Positions 18,211 to 28,159 of a stretch of 41,208 nt of DNA are shown here, in pieces. Below the pieces are notes generated by a model. That model was not told the origin of the DNA. It worked only from the letters and a program-made list of their open reading frames with translations, and did not search any database. Made by a program: the position numbers and the translations under genes. Every line of letters starts with the position of its first letter. Position 1 is the first letter of the stretch. Source of the DNA: Desulfovibrio sp. (GTDB lineage Bacteria > Desulfobacterota > Desulfovibrionia > Desulfovibrionales > Desulfovibrionaceae); the NCBI GenBank assembly GCA_031291035.1, contig JAISLI010000025.1, positions 1-41,208 on the forward strand, written 5' to 3'.

Positions 18211-18468
18211 ATGCCCATGTTTGACTTCGTCTGCGCCGCCTGCGGGGCGAAATTCGAGGATCTGGTGCGCGGCGGCGGGCCGTCCGTCTGCCCGAAGTGC
18301 GGCGCCGGGGGCGCGGAACGACAGTTGAGCGCGCCGAGCCCCCCCGGAAAAAGGGCTTTTCCCTTCAAGCCCGGACCGGCGCGGCCGATGCCGGGCGCCT
18401 GCGGCATGCGGGGCTGCGGCGCCGGTTGCGGGGAAAGTTGCGGAGAGGGGCAATGTCCAACAGCATGA
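18211..18468 (+). CDS. FmdB-family putative regulatory zinc-ribbon protein
   Basis: 85 aa. MPMFDFVCAACGAKFEDLVR followed by CPKCG is the FmdB zinc ribbon, with two CxxC pairs. The C-terminus is rich in Gly and Cys (ACGMRGCGAGCGESC), which could bind more metal. The molecular function of this family is not established. A perfect AGGAGGTG lies before the ATG at 18211. Its stop lies 16 bp inside the start of yicC, so it heads the overlapping yicC-gmk-pyrF-recJ operon. Confidence 0.82.
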   Translation: MPMFDFVCAACGAKFEDLVRGGGPSVCPKCGAGGAERQLSAPSPPGKRAFPFKPGPARPMPGACGMRGCGAGCGESCGEGQCPTA

Positions 18469-19325
18469 CCGGCTTCGGGCGTTGCCTTCTGGAAAATGAC
18501 GATCTCGCCCAGCATTGGGAAGTCAGAAGCGTCAACGGCCGCCATCTGGATCTGAAATGGCGTTTGCCCGCCGCGGTGCGGGGGCTGGAGACGCGCCTGG
18601 ATAAAACGGCGCGCCGTTTTATTGTGCGCGGCAGGGTGGAGATCAGCCTGAATCTGCGCGCGCCGTCGGCCGGCGCGTCGGCATGTTTCGACGCCGGTCT
18701 TGCCGGAGCCATGCTTGACAGTCTTCAGGCGCTTGCCGGCGCACGGGGGGATGTCTTTACGCCGGAGTACAGCGCGTTTCTGACCATCCCCCATCTCTGG
18801 GCCGAAGCGGATGACGAGCCGGATGAAAGCGTTGTCGCCCATCTGGAAGAAGGCCTCACCTTGGCCTTGGAGGACTGGAATGAATCCAGGGCCGCCGAAG
18901 GCCGCGCGCTGGAAACGGATTTGCTCACGCGCATAGGATGCCTGGAAGACTGGACGGGACAGATTGCCGGGCGGGCGCCGGAAATCCGCGAGGAACGCGC
19001 TGAAATCCTGCGGGATCGCCTTGCCGAAATCCTTGCTCCCACTGAGGTGGACGAAAGCCGCCTCCTGCAGGAAGTGGGCATTCTCGCCGACAGACTGGAC
19101 GTCAGCGAAGAACTGACCCGGTTTTCGGCGCATCTGACGCGTCTGCGCGAGCTTTTGCGCGACGGGGCGGACGTGGGACGCCGTCTTGACTTCACCCTGC
19201 AGGAGTGTTTCCGTGAGATCAACACCTGCGGTTCAAAGCTGCCGGACATCGCCCTTTCGCGCATTGTCGTGGACATAAAAAACGAACTGGAAAAATGCCG
19301 CGAGCAGGCGCAAAACCTGGAATAA
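18453..19325 (+). CDS. YicC family endoribonuclease
   Basis: 290 aa. It begins [11 protein letters not shown], the signature start of the family, and contains [20 protein letters not shown] in the N-terminal domain. The DUF1732-type C-terminus has [20 protein letters not shown] and [21 protein letters not shown]. coli YicC has been reported as an endoribonuclease acting on small RNAs; that activity here is inferred. GGAGAGG precedes the ATG. It overlaps the fmdB-like gene and is 7 bp before the next ORF. Confidence 0.9.
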   Translation: MSNSMTGFGRCLLENDDLAQHWEVRSVNGRHLDLKWRLPAAVRGLETRLDKTARRFIVRGRVEISLNLRAPSAGASACFDAGLAGAMLDSLQALAGARGDVFTPEYSAFLTIPHLWAEADDEPDESVVAHLEEGLTLALEDWNESRAAEGRALETDLLTRIGCLEDWTGQIAGRAPEIREERAEILRDRLAEILAPTEVDESRLLQEVGILADRLDVSEELTRFSAHLTRLRELLRDGADVGRRLDFTLQECFREINTCGSKLPDIALSRIVVDIKNELEKCREQAQNLE

Positions 19326-19332
19326 CCGCGCC

Positions 19333-19614
19333 ATGACGGACGATCGTCTCATCAATATCGGTTTCGGCAATTATGTGCTGGCAAAAAGGGTCACAGGTAT
19401 CGTCAACCCCGCATCCGCGCCCATGAAGCGCCTGAGGGAGGACGCGCGCTCGGATGGACGCCTTGTGGACGCCACCCAGGGACGTAAAACGCGCTCCATC
19501 CTGATTATGGATTCAAACCATATTTTCCTGTCCTCCGTTCAGCCGGAGACCATCAGGGCCAGATTCGCCCAGGAGGCTGACGCGCCATGCGACGCGAAGG
19601 CATCGCCCTCGTGA
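19333..19614 (+). CDS. DUF370 / RemA-like protein
   Basis: 93 aa. [20 protein letters not shown] followed by [20 protein letters not shown] and [10 protein letters not shown] is the DUF370 signature. In Bacillus the relative RemA is a DNA-binding activator of matrix genes. In Deltaproteobacteria the gene commonly sits between yicC and gmk, as here, and its role is not known. The last 28 bp overlap gmk. Confidence 0.88.
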   Translation: MTDDRLINIGFGNYVLAKRVTGIVNPASAPMKRLREDARSDGRLVDATQGRKTRSILIMDSNHIFLSSVQPETIRARFAQEADAPCDAKASPS

Positions 19615-20210
19615 TCAGCGCCCCGTCGGGAACGGGCAAGACGACTCTCATTCACCGGCTTCGCGGGGAATTCCCCAGCTTCGGCTATTCGGTTTCCTGC
19701 ACCACGCGGCAGCCGCGCAGGGGAGAAGTGGACGGGAGGGACTACACTTTTCTGTCCCGCGAAGAATTTGAGCGTCGCAGAGCGCTGGATTGCTTCGCCG
19801 AGTGGGCCGAGGTGCACGGCAATCTTTACGGTACGCCGCTGGCCCCTGTTGAGCGCATGCTCAGGGAAGGCCTGGACGTGATTTTCGACATCGACGTGCA
19901 GGGAGCCCGGCAAATAAAACTTTCGCTGTCCGCCGCCGTTTTTGTGTTCGTTCTGCCGCCGGATATGGAAAAACTGGAACAGCGTCTGCGTCTGCGCGGA
20001 CTGGACGACGAAGCGGATATAGAGTGCCGCCTTGCCCGCGCCCGCGTGGAAATGGCGCAGGCCGGCTGGTACGACGCCCTTGTGGTCAACGACAGGCTTG
20101 ACGCGGCCTATGACGCCCTCAGGGCGGTGTATCTGGCGGGCACCCTTGCCCCGGCCCGCAACCCGCGGCTGGTGGAAAGCATTGTCAAGGGATTGCCGTG
20201 GCGCAGCTAG
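19587..20210 (+). CDS. gmk: guanylate kinase
   Basis: 207 aa. The P-loop is [11 protein letters not shown]. The GMP-binding segment is [20 protein letters not shown] and FIDVQGA-type [12 protein letters not shown] follows. It phosphorylates GMP to GDP. The start is ATG 19587 inside the end of the DUF370 gene. Its stop lies inside the pyrF start region, so translation is probably coupled throughout. Confidence 0.95.
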   Translation: MRREGIALVISAPSGTGKTTLIHRLRGEFPSFGYSVSCTTRQPRRGEVDGRDYTFLSREEFERRRALDCFAEWAEVHGNLYGTPLAPVERMLREGLDVIFDIDVQGARQIKLSLSAAVFVFVLPPDMEKLEQRLRLRGLDDEADIECRLARARVEMAQAGWYDALVVNDRLDAAYDALRAVYLAGTLAPARNPRLVESIVKGLPWRS

Positions 20211-20890
20211 TTTTGGCGCTGGATGTGCCTGAAAGCGGCAATGCTTTGTCGCTGGCCCGCGAACTCGCGGATATTGTGCTCTGGTACAAGGTGGGCATGG
20301 AGCTTTTCACTCTGGCCGGCCCGTCTTTGCTCCGTGAACTTAAGACGCTGGGATGCAAGATTTTTCTGGATCTGAAGTTTTACGACATCCCCCACACCGT
20401 GGGGCGGGCGGTGCGCGCGGCGGCCTTCGTCGGCGCGGATTTGCTGACGCTGCACTGCCAGGGCGGGGAGCGTATGTGCAGGGCGGCGCGCGAGGCGCTT
20501 GCGGACATGGCGGCCCGGCCCCTGCTTTTCGGCGTAACGGCTCTGACCAGTTTCACGCATGGTGAAATGCCGGGCATTGATGCCGCCCCGTCCGACTTCG
20601 CTCTCTTTCTGGCGAAACGGTCCATCGGCTGGGGGCTTGACGGAGTAGTGTGTTCCGGCCTTGAAGCCGGTATGGTCAAGCGGGAATGTCCTGGTCTGCT
20701 CTGCCTGTGCCCCGGCATTCGCCCCGCCGGCGCGGCGGCGGGGGACCAGAAGCGTGTCGCCACGCCCGGCGGAGCCGTCGGGGGCGGCGCCGATTTTCTG
20801 GTGGTGGGCAGGCCCATTGTGCGGGCGGATTCACCCCGGACGGCGGCGCGGCGGATACTTCAGGAGATGGAACAAGGCGGGCTCCGGTAA
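20198..20890 (+). CDS. pyrF: orotidine 5'-phosphate decarboxylase
   Basis: 230 aa TIM barrel. LALDVP carries the first active-site Asp, and IFLDLKFYDIPHTVGRAV contains the DxKxxD catalytic array. The phosphate-binding end has CPGIRP and DFLVVGRPIVRA. It makes UMP in pyrimidine synthesis. The start is GTG 20198, overlapping the gmk stop by 13 bp. No ATG lies nearby, and the conserved N-terminus begins at this codon. Confidence 0.94.
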   Translation: MAQLVLALDVPESGNALSLARELADIVLWYKVGMELFTLAGPSLLRELKTLGCKIFLDLKFYDIPHTVGRAVRAAAFVGADLLTLHCQGGERMCRAAREALADMAARPLLFGVTALTSFTHGEMPGIDAAPSDFALFLAKRSIGWGLDGVVCSGLEAGMVKRECPGLLCLCPGIRPAGAAAGDQKRVATPGGAVGGGADFLVVGRPIVRADSPRTAARRILQEMEQGGLR

Positions 20891-20925
20891 GAGTACCGTT
20901 TTTATATGTACAGAAGGACACATTC

Positions 20926-21729
20926 ATGACCACTGATCTGTCTTCCGGCAAAACGGCGGTGCGCGGCGTTTTTTCCACTCAGGAAGTGCGCAAGGTCGGC
21001 ACCGGCACAACCACACGCAAAACGGTGCAAAAAACGTACTGGTTTGTTGAACAGCGCGGGGATGTGGTCGAGTGCCAGCCTCTCAACACAAACTATGTGC
21101 CCAGCGGCCCCCGCCGCAAGATAACCATGGAGGAGCTGATCTCCAAGTTCTCGCCGGAACCGGAATTTTATATGAATTCCGTTTTTCCCAGGATGCAGGA
21201 GCTGGAGCAGACCGTGAACAACGCCGACGCGCACCGGCAGAACGGCGACACGTTTGCCGCCGAATACGAATACTCGCGGGCTCTCAAGGTGGATATCGAC
21301 AACGTGCGGGCCAACTTCGGCATAGGGCTGACATACCTTGAACGCGGCGACACGGACAAGGCGCAGAACATTTTTGAGCGTCTCGTCAAGCTGGACAATG
21401 CGTTCGAGGCGGAACACAAACATCTTTTTAATGAATTCGGCATCAGCCTGCGTAAAAACAAGATGTTTGCCCAGTCTCTGGAGTATTACGAGCGCGCGCT
21501 CACTCTGAGCCCAGGCGATGAAAATCTGCACATGAACATGGCCCGCGTTTTTCTGGAGACAAAAGACATTGCCGGATGTCTCGACCATCTGTTCAGGGCG
21601 CTGGACGTTGCGCCTGGACACGAACCATCCATCAAATTTTTGGACTGGCTCGCGCGGAAGAATCTGGTCCCGGCGGATCGGGCGCAAGCCGTGTTGGAGC
21701 GCACAAAGGCCGTACGAGACGGCCTTTGA
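20926..21729 (+). CDS. tetratricopeptide repeat protein
   Basis: 267 aa. The N-terminal 70 residues ([24 protein letters not shown]...) are a conserved lead typical of a Desulfovibrio protein found at this locus. At least three TPR-like units follow: [40 protein letters not shown] and [20 protein letters not shown]. It is probably a cytoplasmic scaffold, as no signal peptide is seen. The ATG at 20926 has AGAAGGA upstream. The stop overlaps the TTG start of recJ (TTGA). Function unknown. Confidence 0.8.
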   Translation: MTTDLSSGKTAVRGVFSTQEVRKVGTGTTTRKTVQKTYWFVEQRGDVVECQPLNTNYVPSGPRRKITMEELISKFSPEPEFYMNSVFPRMQELEQTVNNADAHRQNGDTFAAEYEYSRALKVDIDNVRANFGIGLTYLERGDTDKAQNIFERLVKLDNAFEAEHKHLFNEFGISLRKNKMFAQSLEYYERALTLSPGDENLHMNMARVFLETKDIAGCLDHLFRALDVAPGHEPSIKFLDWLARKNLVPADRAQAVLERTKAVRDGL

Positions 21730-23435
21730 AACATTGGATATTCCGCGAGGCGAAGGGAAATCCGCCCGGGGCGTGGGCGGACAAGCTCTCCGTCTCGCCG
21801 CTCCTGCTTGAACTCCTGTGGCGGCGCGGCCTCACGCGGCTTGACGAGATGGAGGACTTTCTCTCTCCGCTGCTCCGCAGACTGCCGAGCCCGGCAAGCT
21901 GGCCCGGCCTTGGCGATACGGCCGCGCTGCTGGCCGGCGAACTTCTCGCCGGCAAAAAGCTCGCCGTGTGGGGTGATTACGATGTGGACGGCGTCGCGGC
22001 CGCCGCTCTTGTGTTGGACGTGCTGGCCTGCCACGGCATGACGGCGGAATGTCATCTTCCCGACAGGCGCGCCGAGGGCTACGGGCTGAACATTGAAGGC
22101 ATAGAGGCCTTGGCCGCCGCGGGCTGCGCCGCGCTCCTCACGGTGGATTGCGGCATTTCGGATGTCGCCGCGGTGACGCGCGCGCGGGAACTCGGCATGA
22201 CGGTCGTCATCAGCGACCATCATCTGCCGCCGGAACGGCTGCCGCCCGCGCACGCGGTGTGCAATCCCCGCCTCGGCGCAAGTCCCTGCCCCGCCCTTGC
22301 GGGCGTGGGAGTGGCTTTTTATCTTATGGCCGCCGTCAACGCGGCACTGGCCCCCCACACGGGCAAACGCTATAAAATGGACGAGGCCCTTGACCTCGTG
22401 GCCCTGGGCACCATCGCCGATGTCATGCGTCTTGTCGGGGAAAACCGCATTCTGGTGCGCGCCGGTCTTGACGCCCTGGCTCTGGCGGCGCGCCCCGGCG
22501 TGGCCGCCCTCAAGGCGATCAGCGGCTCGGACAGCGCCGCCTGCCTGACCAGCGGCCAGGTGGGTTTCCGCCTTACGCCGCGCATAAACGCCGCCGGGCG
22601 CATGGGCAGCGCCACCCTTGCTCTCAGACTCCTGCGCGAACGTGATCATGCCGCCGCCCGAACTCTGGCTACGGAGCTTGACGCCCTCAACAGGCTGCGC
22701 AAGGATACGGAAGGCGTCTTTGTCGCTGAAGCCCGCGGCCAGGTGGTTGCCCTGCTGAACGAAAAGGAACGCGCCGCCCTTGTGCTTTACGGCCGGAACT
22801 GGAACAGCGGAATCGCGGGCATTGTCGCCTCGCGCATCGTGGAGGAGTTTAACCGTCCCACCGTCATTTTTTGCGACGAGCAGGGTTTTCTCAAGGGGTC
22901 CGGCCGCTCCGTGCGGGATTTTGATCTGTACGCCGCACTGTCCGGTCTCGCCTGCCCCCTCGCGGGATTCGGCGGGCACCGCATGGCCGCCGGCGTGCGT
23001 CTCGCCCCCGAACATCTCGTTGAATTTCGCGAAAGTTTTGAATCAGCCGCCGCGAAAATTCTGGGAACAAACCCCGGCCCGCCGTCTCTTCTCCTGGAAT
23101 GCGAACTTCCCCTGAGCAGAGCCGTTGACCACTGCTTTCTGAAAGAGCTTGAGCTCATGCAGCCTTTCGGGCCGGGCAACAGCGAGCCGGTATTCGCCTC
23201 GCCGCCGCTTCTTGTGAAGGCTCGCGATCTGCTGGGGCATGGACGCGAGCATGCGCAACTCAAGGTGCGGGATGAAAGCGGCCTGACGGTTACGGCAAAG
23301 GCCTGGCGCATGGCCGAATCCCTTCCGGAATCCCTTGTGGGGCAAAAAATTCGTCTGGCCTACACCACGAGGCTGGACAGGTTCAAAGGCATGGCATCAG
23401 TGGAGCTGCTTGTCAGGGATTGGTCGCCGGCGTGA
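21726..23435 (+). CDS. recJ: single-stranded-DNA-specific exonuclease RecJ
   Basis: 569 aa with the chosen start. The DHH domain motifs are [28 protein letters not shown] and [19 protein letters not shown]. The DHHA1 region has [20 protein letters not shown] glycines and His. The C-terminal OB-like domain follows ([20 protein letters not shown]). It degrades single-stranded DNA 5' to 3' in recombination and repair. The frame is open back to 21576, but family similarity begins at [16 protein letters not shown]. The best start is therefore TTG 21726, which overlaps the preceding stop by 4 bp; the SD is weak. Confidence 0.9.
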   Translation: MKHWIFREAKGNPPGAWADKLSVSPLLLELLWRRGLTRLDEMEDFLSPLLRRLPSPASWPGLGDTAALLAGELLAGKKLAVWGDYDVDGVAAAALVLDVLACHGMTAECHLPDRRAEGYGLNIEGIEALAAAGCAALLTVDCGISDVAAVTRARELGMTVVISDHHLPPERLPPAHAVCNPRLGASPCPALAGVGVAFYLMAAVNAALAPHTGKRYKMDEALDLVALGTIADVMRLVGENRILVRAGLDALALAARPGVAALKAISGSDSAACLTSGQVGFRLTPRINAAGRMGSATLALRLLRERDHAAARTLATELDALNRLRKDTEGVFVAEARGQVVALLNEKERAALVLYGRNWNSGIAGIVASRIVEEFNRPTVIFCDEQGFLKGSGRSVRDFDLYAALSGLACPLAGFGGHRMAAGVRLAPEHLVEFRESFESAAAKILGTNPGPPSLLLECELPLSRAVDHCFLKELELMQPFGPGNSEPVFASPPLLVKARDLLGHGREHAQLKVRDESGLTVTAKAWRMAESLPESLVGQKIRLAYTTRLDRFKGMASVELLVRDWSPA

Positions 23436-23551
23436 GTTTTCCGCGCGGTTCAACATTAAATTATTGCGGTCGCGCCCGCCACATCCCGGCGGGATTCCAG
23501 GATATTATTTTATTCCCGAAAATCCTTTACAATGGAACGACTTTTATAGTA

Positions 23552-23570
23552 AATAAGAATTGTTCCTATT
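23552..23570. promoter_or_regulatory. AT-rich inverted repeat upstream of rubrerythrin
   Basis: AATAAGAA and TTCCTATT pair with one mismatch around TTG. It sits in the AT-rich gap 160 bp before rubrerythrin. A peroxide-responsive Fur-family (PerR) site is conceivable because rubrerythrin is a typical target, but the match to a known box is not demonstrated. Confidence 0.3.
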
Positions 23571-23633
23571 ATTGTGGTTCACATCCGGGATGCGTTTTCT
23601 CGGCGGGCAAAGACCGCCTGAGCGCATCTTGCG

Positions 23634-23692
23634 GCAAGAATTTGCGGGCAAATCCTTGCGGAGCGTTTCAAGCGTGAAATGTGAAATGCTCC
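23634..23692. repeat. dispersed hairpin repeat family B, copy 3, followed by a second hairpin
   Basis: GCAAGAATTT pairs with AAATCCTTGC (one mismatch) around GCGGGC at 23634-23659. Directly after it, GGAGCGTTTCA and TGAAATGCTCC (23660-23692) form another stem related to the end arms of element family A. The latter ends just before the rubrerythrin ribosome-binding site. Confidence 0.6.
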
Positions 23693-23729
23693 GGTGAACA
23701 AGCTCAAAAAATCAGGTAAGGAGTGTACA

Positions 23730-24233
23730 ATGAGCAAAACGCAGGAAAATCTCATGGCGGCTTTTGCCGGCGAGTCCCAGGCTAACCGCAAATATCTCGC
23801 CTATGCCAAGGTGGCCGAACAGGAAGGTCTGCCTCAGGTAGCCAAACTCTTTCGCGCCGCCGCCGCCGCCGAAACCATCCATGCCCATGCCCATCTGAAA
23901 AATGCCGGTAAACTGGGCGATACGGCCGCCAATCTCAAAGATGCTCTGAAGGGGGAAACTGACGAATTCACCAGGATGTATCCGGAGATGCTGAAGGAGG
24001 CCAAAGCCGAAGGCGAGGAGGCCGTCGCCAGATACTTTGATTATGCCAATAAGGTGGAAGCGGTACACGCCGGCCTGTATAAAAAGGCCATCGCCGACCC
24101 GGCAGGGCTTGCCCGAACGGATTATTACGTCTGCTCCGTCTGCGGCTACACCCATGAGGGCCCCTGTGACGCCTGTCCCATCTGCGGGGCCAGGACTACC
24201 GCCTTTTTCAAGGTGGAAGACTGCTGCAACTAG
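23730..24233 (+). CDS. rbr: rubrerythrin
   Basis: 167 aa. The di-iron helices carry ENLMAAFAGESQANRKYLAY, with Glu ligands, and the EAVHAGLY ExxH motif. The C-terminal rubredoxin-like FeS4 domain has YVCSVCGYTHEG and CPICG. It reduces hydrogen peroxide in the cytoplasm of anaerobes. I chose ATG 23730 because AAGGAG precedes it; a longer frame to 23694 is not family-like. The TAG stop (24231-24233) is the first three bases of a copy of repeat element A, so the original stop may have been replaced. Confidence 0.95.
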   Translation: MSKTQENLMAAFAGESQANRKYLAYAKVAEQEGLPQVAKLFRAAAAAETIHAHAHLKNAGKLGDTAANLKDALKGETDEFTRMYPEMLKEAKAEGEEAVARYFDYANKVEAVHAGLYKKAIADPAGLARTDYYVCSVCGYTHEGPCDACPICGARTTAFFKVEDCCN

Positions 24234-24359
24234 AACAATTTCACTTGAAATTGCTCTGGCGGCGGGGCGGATGCACCGCCGCCTGCTCCTGAGGCGTAGG
24301 CGAAACCGCGTTTCGCCGTAAAGCGCCGAAGGGAGCGTTTCAAAAGCAATTTGCTCTGG
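24231..24359. repeat. multi-hairpin element (family A), copy 3, inverted
   Basis: This is the reverse-oriented version of 17957-18086: it begins TAGAACAATTTCACTTGAAA, continues through GGCGGCGGGGCGG and GGCGAAACCGCGTTTCGCC, and ends GCAATTTGCTCT. The left end overlaps the rubrerythrin stop codon. The right end lacks the terminal TAA seen in the other copies. Confidence 0.85.
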
Positions 24360-24400
24360 ATGTTACGCCCGGGATTGTCGCTTGACAGCGAAGTGAATTC

Positions 24401-24461
24401 GCCTTGCGGCGGTCACGCGCGCAAAAACACTTCATTCAGGCCGTCGCAAGGCGGCTTTTTT
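24401..24461 (+). terminator. probable intrinsic terminator downstream of rubrerythrin
   Basis: GCCTTGCGGCGG pairs with CCGTCGCAAGGC (one G-U) around a 28-nt loop and is followed by GGC and TTTTTT. The spacer 24462-24548 shows nothing else clear. Confidence 0.55.
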
Positions 24462-24548
24462 CACTTGGCTTTTTGCGCCGAAGCGTGTAATCAGATGACA
24501 TAATCTGTGTTGTTGCCGTTTACTTCAACAGGCCGGGAGACTTGACGT

Positions 24549-25868
24549 ATGCCTCTGAAAATCCGCGGTTATATTGTGCTGTTCCTTGCCTGTATAATTG
24601 CCCTCCACGCTACCGGCGCCGCCGGTGGGGAAAAAAGCGATTCCTCCAAAGCCCTCTCCGGCAAATACGATGCGCTCAAGCGTTTCAGCCAGGTGCTGGA
24701 TCTTGTGGAGCGGCATTATGTGAAAGAGGTCACGCAAACGGAGCTTGTCAACAGTTCCGTCAAAGGCATGCTGCAGGAGCTTGACCCGCACTCCAACTTT
24801 CTTACGCCGGAAGAATTCAAGGAAATGCAGCAGAATACCTCAGGCGAGTTCTTCGGTGTGGGCATAGAGATTTCCCTGGAAAACGGACAGGTCGTGGTTG
24901 TCGCCCCGATTGAGGATACGCCGGCCTTCCGCGCCGGTCTGCAGACCGGCGACATCATTCTTTCCATCAGCGGCCAGGCCGCGCAGGAACTCTCCCTGCA
25001 GGAAGTTGTTTCGCGGATACGCGGCCCCAAAGGTACGGAAGTGGAGCTCACCGTTCTTCACAGCAACTCCAAGACGCCGCAAACGCTTCGCATCGTGCGG
25101 GACGCCATTCCGCTCATAAGCGTCAAATCCAAAAAACTGGAAGACGGATACTACTGGATACGTCTGACGCGTTTCTCCGAGCGTACGACGGAAGAACTGA
25201 AAGACGCCCTGAAAGCCGCTGAAAAGGAGTCCGGGAAAGAAGCCGGCCTCAGGGGCATTGTTCTTGATTTGCGGAATAATCCAGGCGGGCTGCTTGATCA
25301 GGCCGTCAGCGTGTCGGATGTTTTTCTGGGACAGGGCGCCATCGTGTCCATCAAGGGACGCGATGAAAAGCGCGGTCATGTCTACGAGGCCTCCAGACAG
25401 GCTGACGATGTTCATGCGCCCACGGTGGTCCTGATCAACGCCGGTTCGGCCTCCGCCTCGGAAATAGTGGCCGGGGCGCTGCGGGATCAGAATCGCGCCC
25501 TTATATTGGGTGAAAGATCTTTCGGCAAGGGGTCCGTGCAGAAGATCATTCCGCTGCCCGACGGAGCGGGCCTCAAGCTCACGGTAGCCCTTTATTACAC
25601 TCCCAACGGCAATTCCATTCAGGCCGAAGGCATCGCGCCGGACATGGAAGTTCCCTTTGAAAGCCAGCGCGCGGACGACAAGGACAGTCAGCGCTTCCAG
25701 ATACGCGAGCAAGCCCTGAACCGCCATCTTGAAAACGCCGGGAACAAGAAAAACGAGGACAAGGACAAATCGGCGGAAATCAAGGAGCAGCTCGCCCGCG
25801 ACAACCAGTTGCGCATGGCCCTGCAGATAGTCAGAACGCTTCCGAAGATGCAGGAGATCAAAAACTGA
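24549..25868 (+). CDS. ctpA: carboxyl-terminal processing protease (S41 family)
   Basis: 439 aa. An N-terminal hydrophobic segment (GYIVLFLACIIALHATGAAG) acts as signal or anchor, placing it in the periplasm. A PDZ domain follows (FGVGIEISLENGQVVVVAPI ... GLQTGDIILSISG). The S41 catalytic core has LRNNPGGLLDQAV, the nucleophile Ser in NAGSASASEIVAGAL, and the general-base Lys in ERSFGKGSVQ. It cleaves proteins near the C-terminus in envelope quality control. The C-terminal tail is Lys/Glu-rich. Its stop overlaps the proC start by 1 bp. Confidence 0.93.
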   Translation: MPLKIRGYIVLFLACIIALHATGAAGGEKSDSSKALSGKYDALKRFSQVLDLVERHYVKEVTQTELVNSSVKGMLQELDPHSNFLTPEEFKEMQQNTSGEFFGVGIEISLENGQVVVVAPIEDTPAFRAGLQTGDIILSISGQAAQELSLQEVVSRIRGPKGTEVELTVLHSNSKTPQTLRIVRDAIPLISVKSKKLEDGYYWIRLTRFSERTTEELKDALKAAEKESGKEAGLRGIVLDLRNNPGGLLDQAVSVSDVFLGQGAIVSIKGRDEKRGHVYEASRQADDVHAPTVVLINAGSASASEIVAGALRDQNRALILGERSFGKGSVQKIIPLPDGAGLKLTVALYYTPNGNSIQAEGIAPDMEVPFESQRADDKDSQRFQIREQALNRHLENAGNKKNEDKDKSAEIKEQLARDNQLRMALQIVRTLPKMQEIKN

Positions 25869-26671
25869 TGCGCACTGTGGGCTGCATAGGCTGCGGCAAC
25901 ATGGGGGGGGCCATTCTGGGCGGTCTTGCCGACGCCCTCGGTGGCAAAGGCTATGCTTTCTGCGGCCATACACGTACACCTGAGCGCATGGCCCCTCTGG
26001 CGGAAAAAGGGGTGACCGCCGTTTCCGGGGCGCTTTCTCTGGCGCAGTGCGCCGACGTCATAGTCCTGGCCGTCAAGCCCCACCATATCGCCGCCGTCGT
26101 GGAAGAAATCCTCCCCGCTCTCGGCCGGGACAAGCTCCTCATCTCCATTGCGGCCGGCATCAGCCTCAAACGTCTCAGGGAGGTTTCCCGGAACCTGTGC
26201 CCGGTGGTGCGTTGTATGCCCAACACCCCGGCGCTGGCGGGCAAAGGAGTCTTTGCCGTCTGCCTTGAGGATGAAGCCCTGCGCCGTGAAAACAGGGACG
26301 AGGTCCTCGCTCTGTTCGGGGTCCTCGGGTTGTGCCTGCCCTTGCCCGAGGAGCGGTTCACGGCGTTTTCCGCCCTCATTGGAGCGGGGCCGGCCTACGT
26401 GTTTGCCATGATGCAGGGTATGGTGCAGGCGGGAGTCACCCTGGGATTTCCTTGCCGGGAGGCCCGCAGGCTTGTTGTCGCGCTTTTTGACGGTTCGGCC
26501 GCCCTGGCGGGGGAACGGCCTGAACACCTCGCGCAATTGCGCGAGGCCGTCTGTTCCCCCGGCGGGTTGACCATTGCGGGGATAAATGTTCTGGATCGCG
26601 CGGGGCTTGCCGGCCTGCTGGTGGAAGCTGTACTGGCGGCCGATGCGCGCGGCCGCGAAATGGAAGAGTAG
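25868..26671 (+). CDS. proC: pyrroline-5-carboxylate reductase
   Basis: 267 aa. It begins with the Rossmann motif VGCIGCGNMGGAILGGLADA. The family blocks VLAVKPHH, VVRCMPNTPALAGKGVFAVC, ALIGAGPAYVFAMMQGMVQA and REAVCSPGGLTIAGINVLDR are present. It performs the last step of proline synthesis with NAD(P)H. It directly follows ctpA (TGATG junction). It converges with the AMIN-domain gene. Confidence 0.94.
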   Translation: MRTVGCIGCGNMGGAILGGLADALGGKGYAFCGHTRTPERMAPLAEKGVTAVSGALSLAQCADVIVLAVKPHHIAAVVEEILPALGRDKLLISIAAGISLKRLREVSRNLCPVVRCMPNTPALAGKGVFAVCLEDEALRRENRDEVLALFGVLGLCLPLPEERFTAFSALIGAGPAYVFAMMQGMVQAGVTLGFPCREARRLVVALFDGSAALAGERPEHLAQLREAVCSPGGLTIAGINVLDRAGLAGLLVEAVLAADARGREMEE

Positions 26672-26736
26672 GAGACTCGCCGGCTGCAGGACGGGACATG
26701 CCGCCGGGACGCGATTGGCGTAGTTACTGGGCGTAA

Positions 26737-27585
26737 TTACTGGTCAATGCGGATGTCCAGCATATCTTTTTCCTTTGACAAAACAAAACGGGTATTCCCC
26801 GGCTTGGCCGTCAGATCAATTACAATGCGCGTTTTGCCGGCAATCGCGCCCAGGCGCACATTGGTCACCATCGAATTTTTCGGCACACCCGGCGCCTTGA
26901 GCCCCGCCAGTCCCTCCACATCCACAACCACCCTGTCCGGACCGGTCAGGTTCATGGTTTGATACCGCATCGGCTTGCCGCTTGTCAGACGCACGGTTGC
27001 TCCCGTGTCTCGCGCAAAAACCACAAGTTTTGCGACCTTGGCGGCATCGGGCCGCGGCGGCGTTTTGGCGGCTCTGACGGATTGCCCCGGGGACGTCGCG
27101 AGCGCGTCGGGAAGGGCCTGAACGGCGGGAGCATGCGGCGCGGCCTGTTCCGTTGGTGACGGCGTGCCGGACGACGGCCGAACTTCCGTCGGCAAGGCCG
27201 GAGCTTTTTCCACGACAGGAGCTTTTTCCCCGCCGGAATTTTTCTCCTCCACGGGCTTTGTCTCCCCGGTTTTTACCCCGCCGCTCTCCTTTTCCGGCCG
27301 GGGAGCAACCGGGATTTTATCCGTAAGGGGGAAATCCGTCCGGGGCGGCATCCCGGCGGAGCGTCCGGCCCGGGCGGGCATCACCGGTTGCCCCGCCTGC
27401 GGGAGAACCGGCACGGCGCTCAGATCCTGTGGTCCGGGCGAGAGGAAACCTGCCCCCCGGTCGGCCGCGGCGTCGGCGTGGGCCGGTTTTGCCGGCCGCG
27501 AACTCTCCCGCGTTTCCTGATACATCAACAAACACATTCCCATAAAGCACACGCCCAGAAGAAGGGCCAGAAGACTTTTGTTCAT
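26737..27585 (-). CDS. AMIN-domain protein with N-terminal membrane anchor
   Basis: 282 aa. The N-terminal helix (SLLALLLGVCFMGMCLLMY) anchors it in the inner membrane. About 150 residues of Pro/Ala/Lys/Glu-rich linker follow. The C-terminus is an AMIN domain (VVFARDTGATVRLTSGKPMR ... VVVDVEGLAG ... NVRLGAIAGKTRIVIDL), a module that targets amidases and other envelope proteins to peptidoglycan or septa. No catalytic domain is attached. AGGAGA precedes the ATG. The last codons and stop (CAGTAATTACGC) are followed by a near duplicate of the same 13 bases. Confidence 0.8.
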   Translation of the reverse strand: MNKSLLALLLGVCFMGMCLLMYQETRESSRPAKPAHADAAADRGAGFLSPGPQDLSAVPVLPQAGQPVMPARAGRSAGMPPRTDFPLTDKIPVAPRPEKESGGVKTGETKPVEEKNSGGEKAPVVEKAPALPTEVRPSSGTPSPTEQAAPHAPAVQALPDALATSPGQSVRAAKTPPRPDAAKVAKLVVFARDTGATVRLTSGKPMRYQTMNLTGPDRVVVDVEGLAGLKAPGVPKNSMVTNVRLGAIAGKTRIVIDLTAKPGNTRFVLSKEKDMLDIRIDQ

Positions 27586-27757
27586 ACGCGGAATCTCCTG
27601 CGGGCGACGAAAACAAACAAGCCGTTTTTACGGCCGGTACAGAAACATGACCACTACACCTGCGCTGGACGCAGTATAGCTCATTTGCGCCAAATGGCAA
27701 GAATGACCCCGGGAAGGCGCCTTTGACGGGGCCGGGACTTTGGGGTACATATACGCC

Positions 27758-28111
27758 ATGCATGAAATGGCTCTTGCCTTGAGTCTGCTTTCCATGGCGG
27801 AAGAAGAAATCGTCCGTCGCAACTGCACGCGCCTGCTTGCGGCGCGGGTGGAATACGGCGCTCTGGCCGGTCTCATGCCGGAGGCCCTGCAGTGCTGCTT
27901 TGAGGCGCTCACCCGGGGCACGGCGCATGAACAGGCGCGGCTTGAGCTTGTCTGCCTGCCCGTACGCCTGCGCTGTCCCTTCTGCGGCGCGGTTTTTGGA
28001 GGGGACAGCCAGGATGCGCTCACCACGCCCTGCCCCGGCTGCGGAGAACTTTTCGGCCATATTGTGGAGCAGGGCAGGGAAATGATATTGAGCCGCCTCG
28101 AAGCGCTCTGA
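27758..28111 (+). CDS. hypA: hydrogenase nickel incorporation protein HypA
   Basis: 117 aa. It starts MHEMALALSLL, where His2 is part of the nickel site, which fixes the start at 27758. An in-frame TTG at 27740 would bury that His. The zinc domain has RCPFCG and PCPGCG. HypA delivers Ni to [NiFe] hydrogenase precursors together with HypB. hypB follows 48 bp downstream. Confidence 0.94.
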   Translation: MHEMALALSLLSMAEEEIVRRNCTRLLAARVEYGALAGLMPEALQCCFEALTRGTAHEQARLELVCLPVRLRCPFCGAVFGGDSQDALTTPCPGCGELFGHIVEQGREMILSRLEAL

Positions 28112-28159
28112 GGCGTCCCGCTGTTCGCCGGGGAAACAGGATGAAGGGGAGACAGGGCG

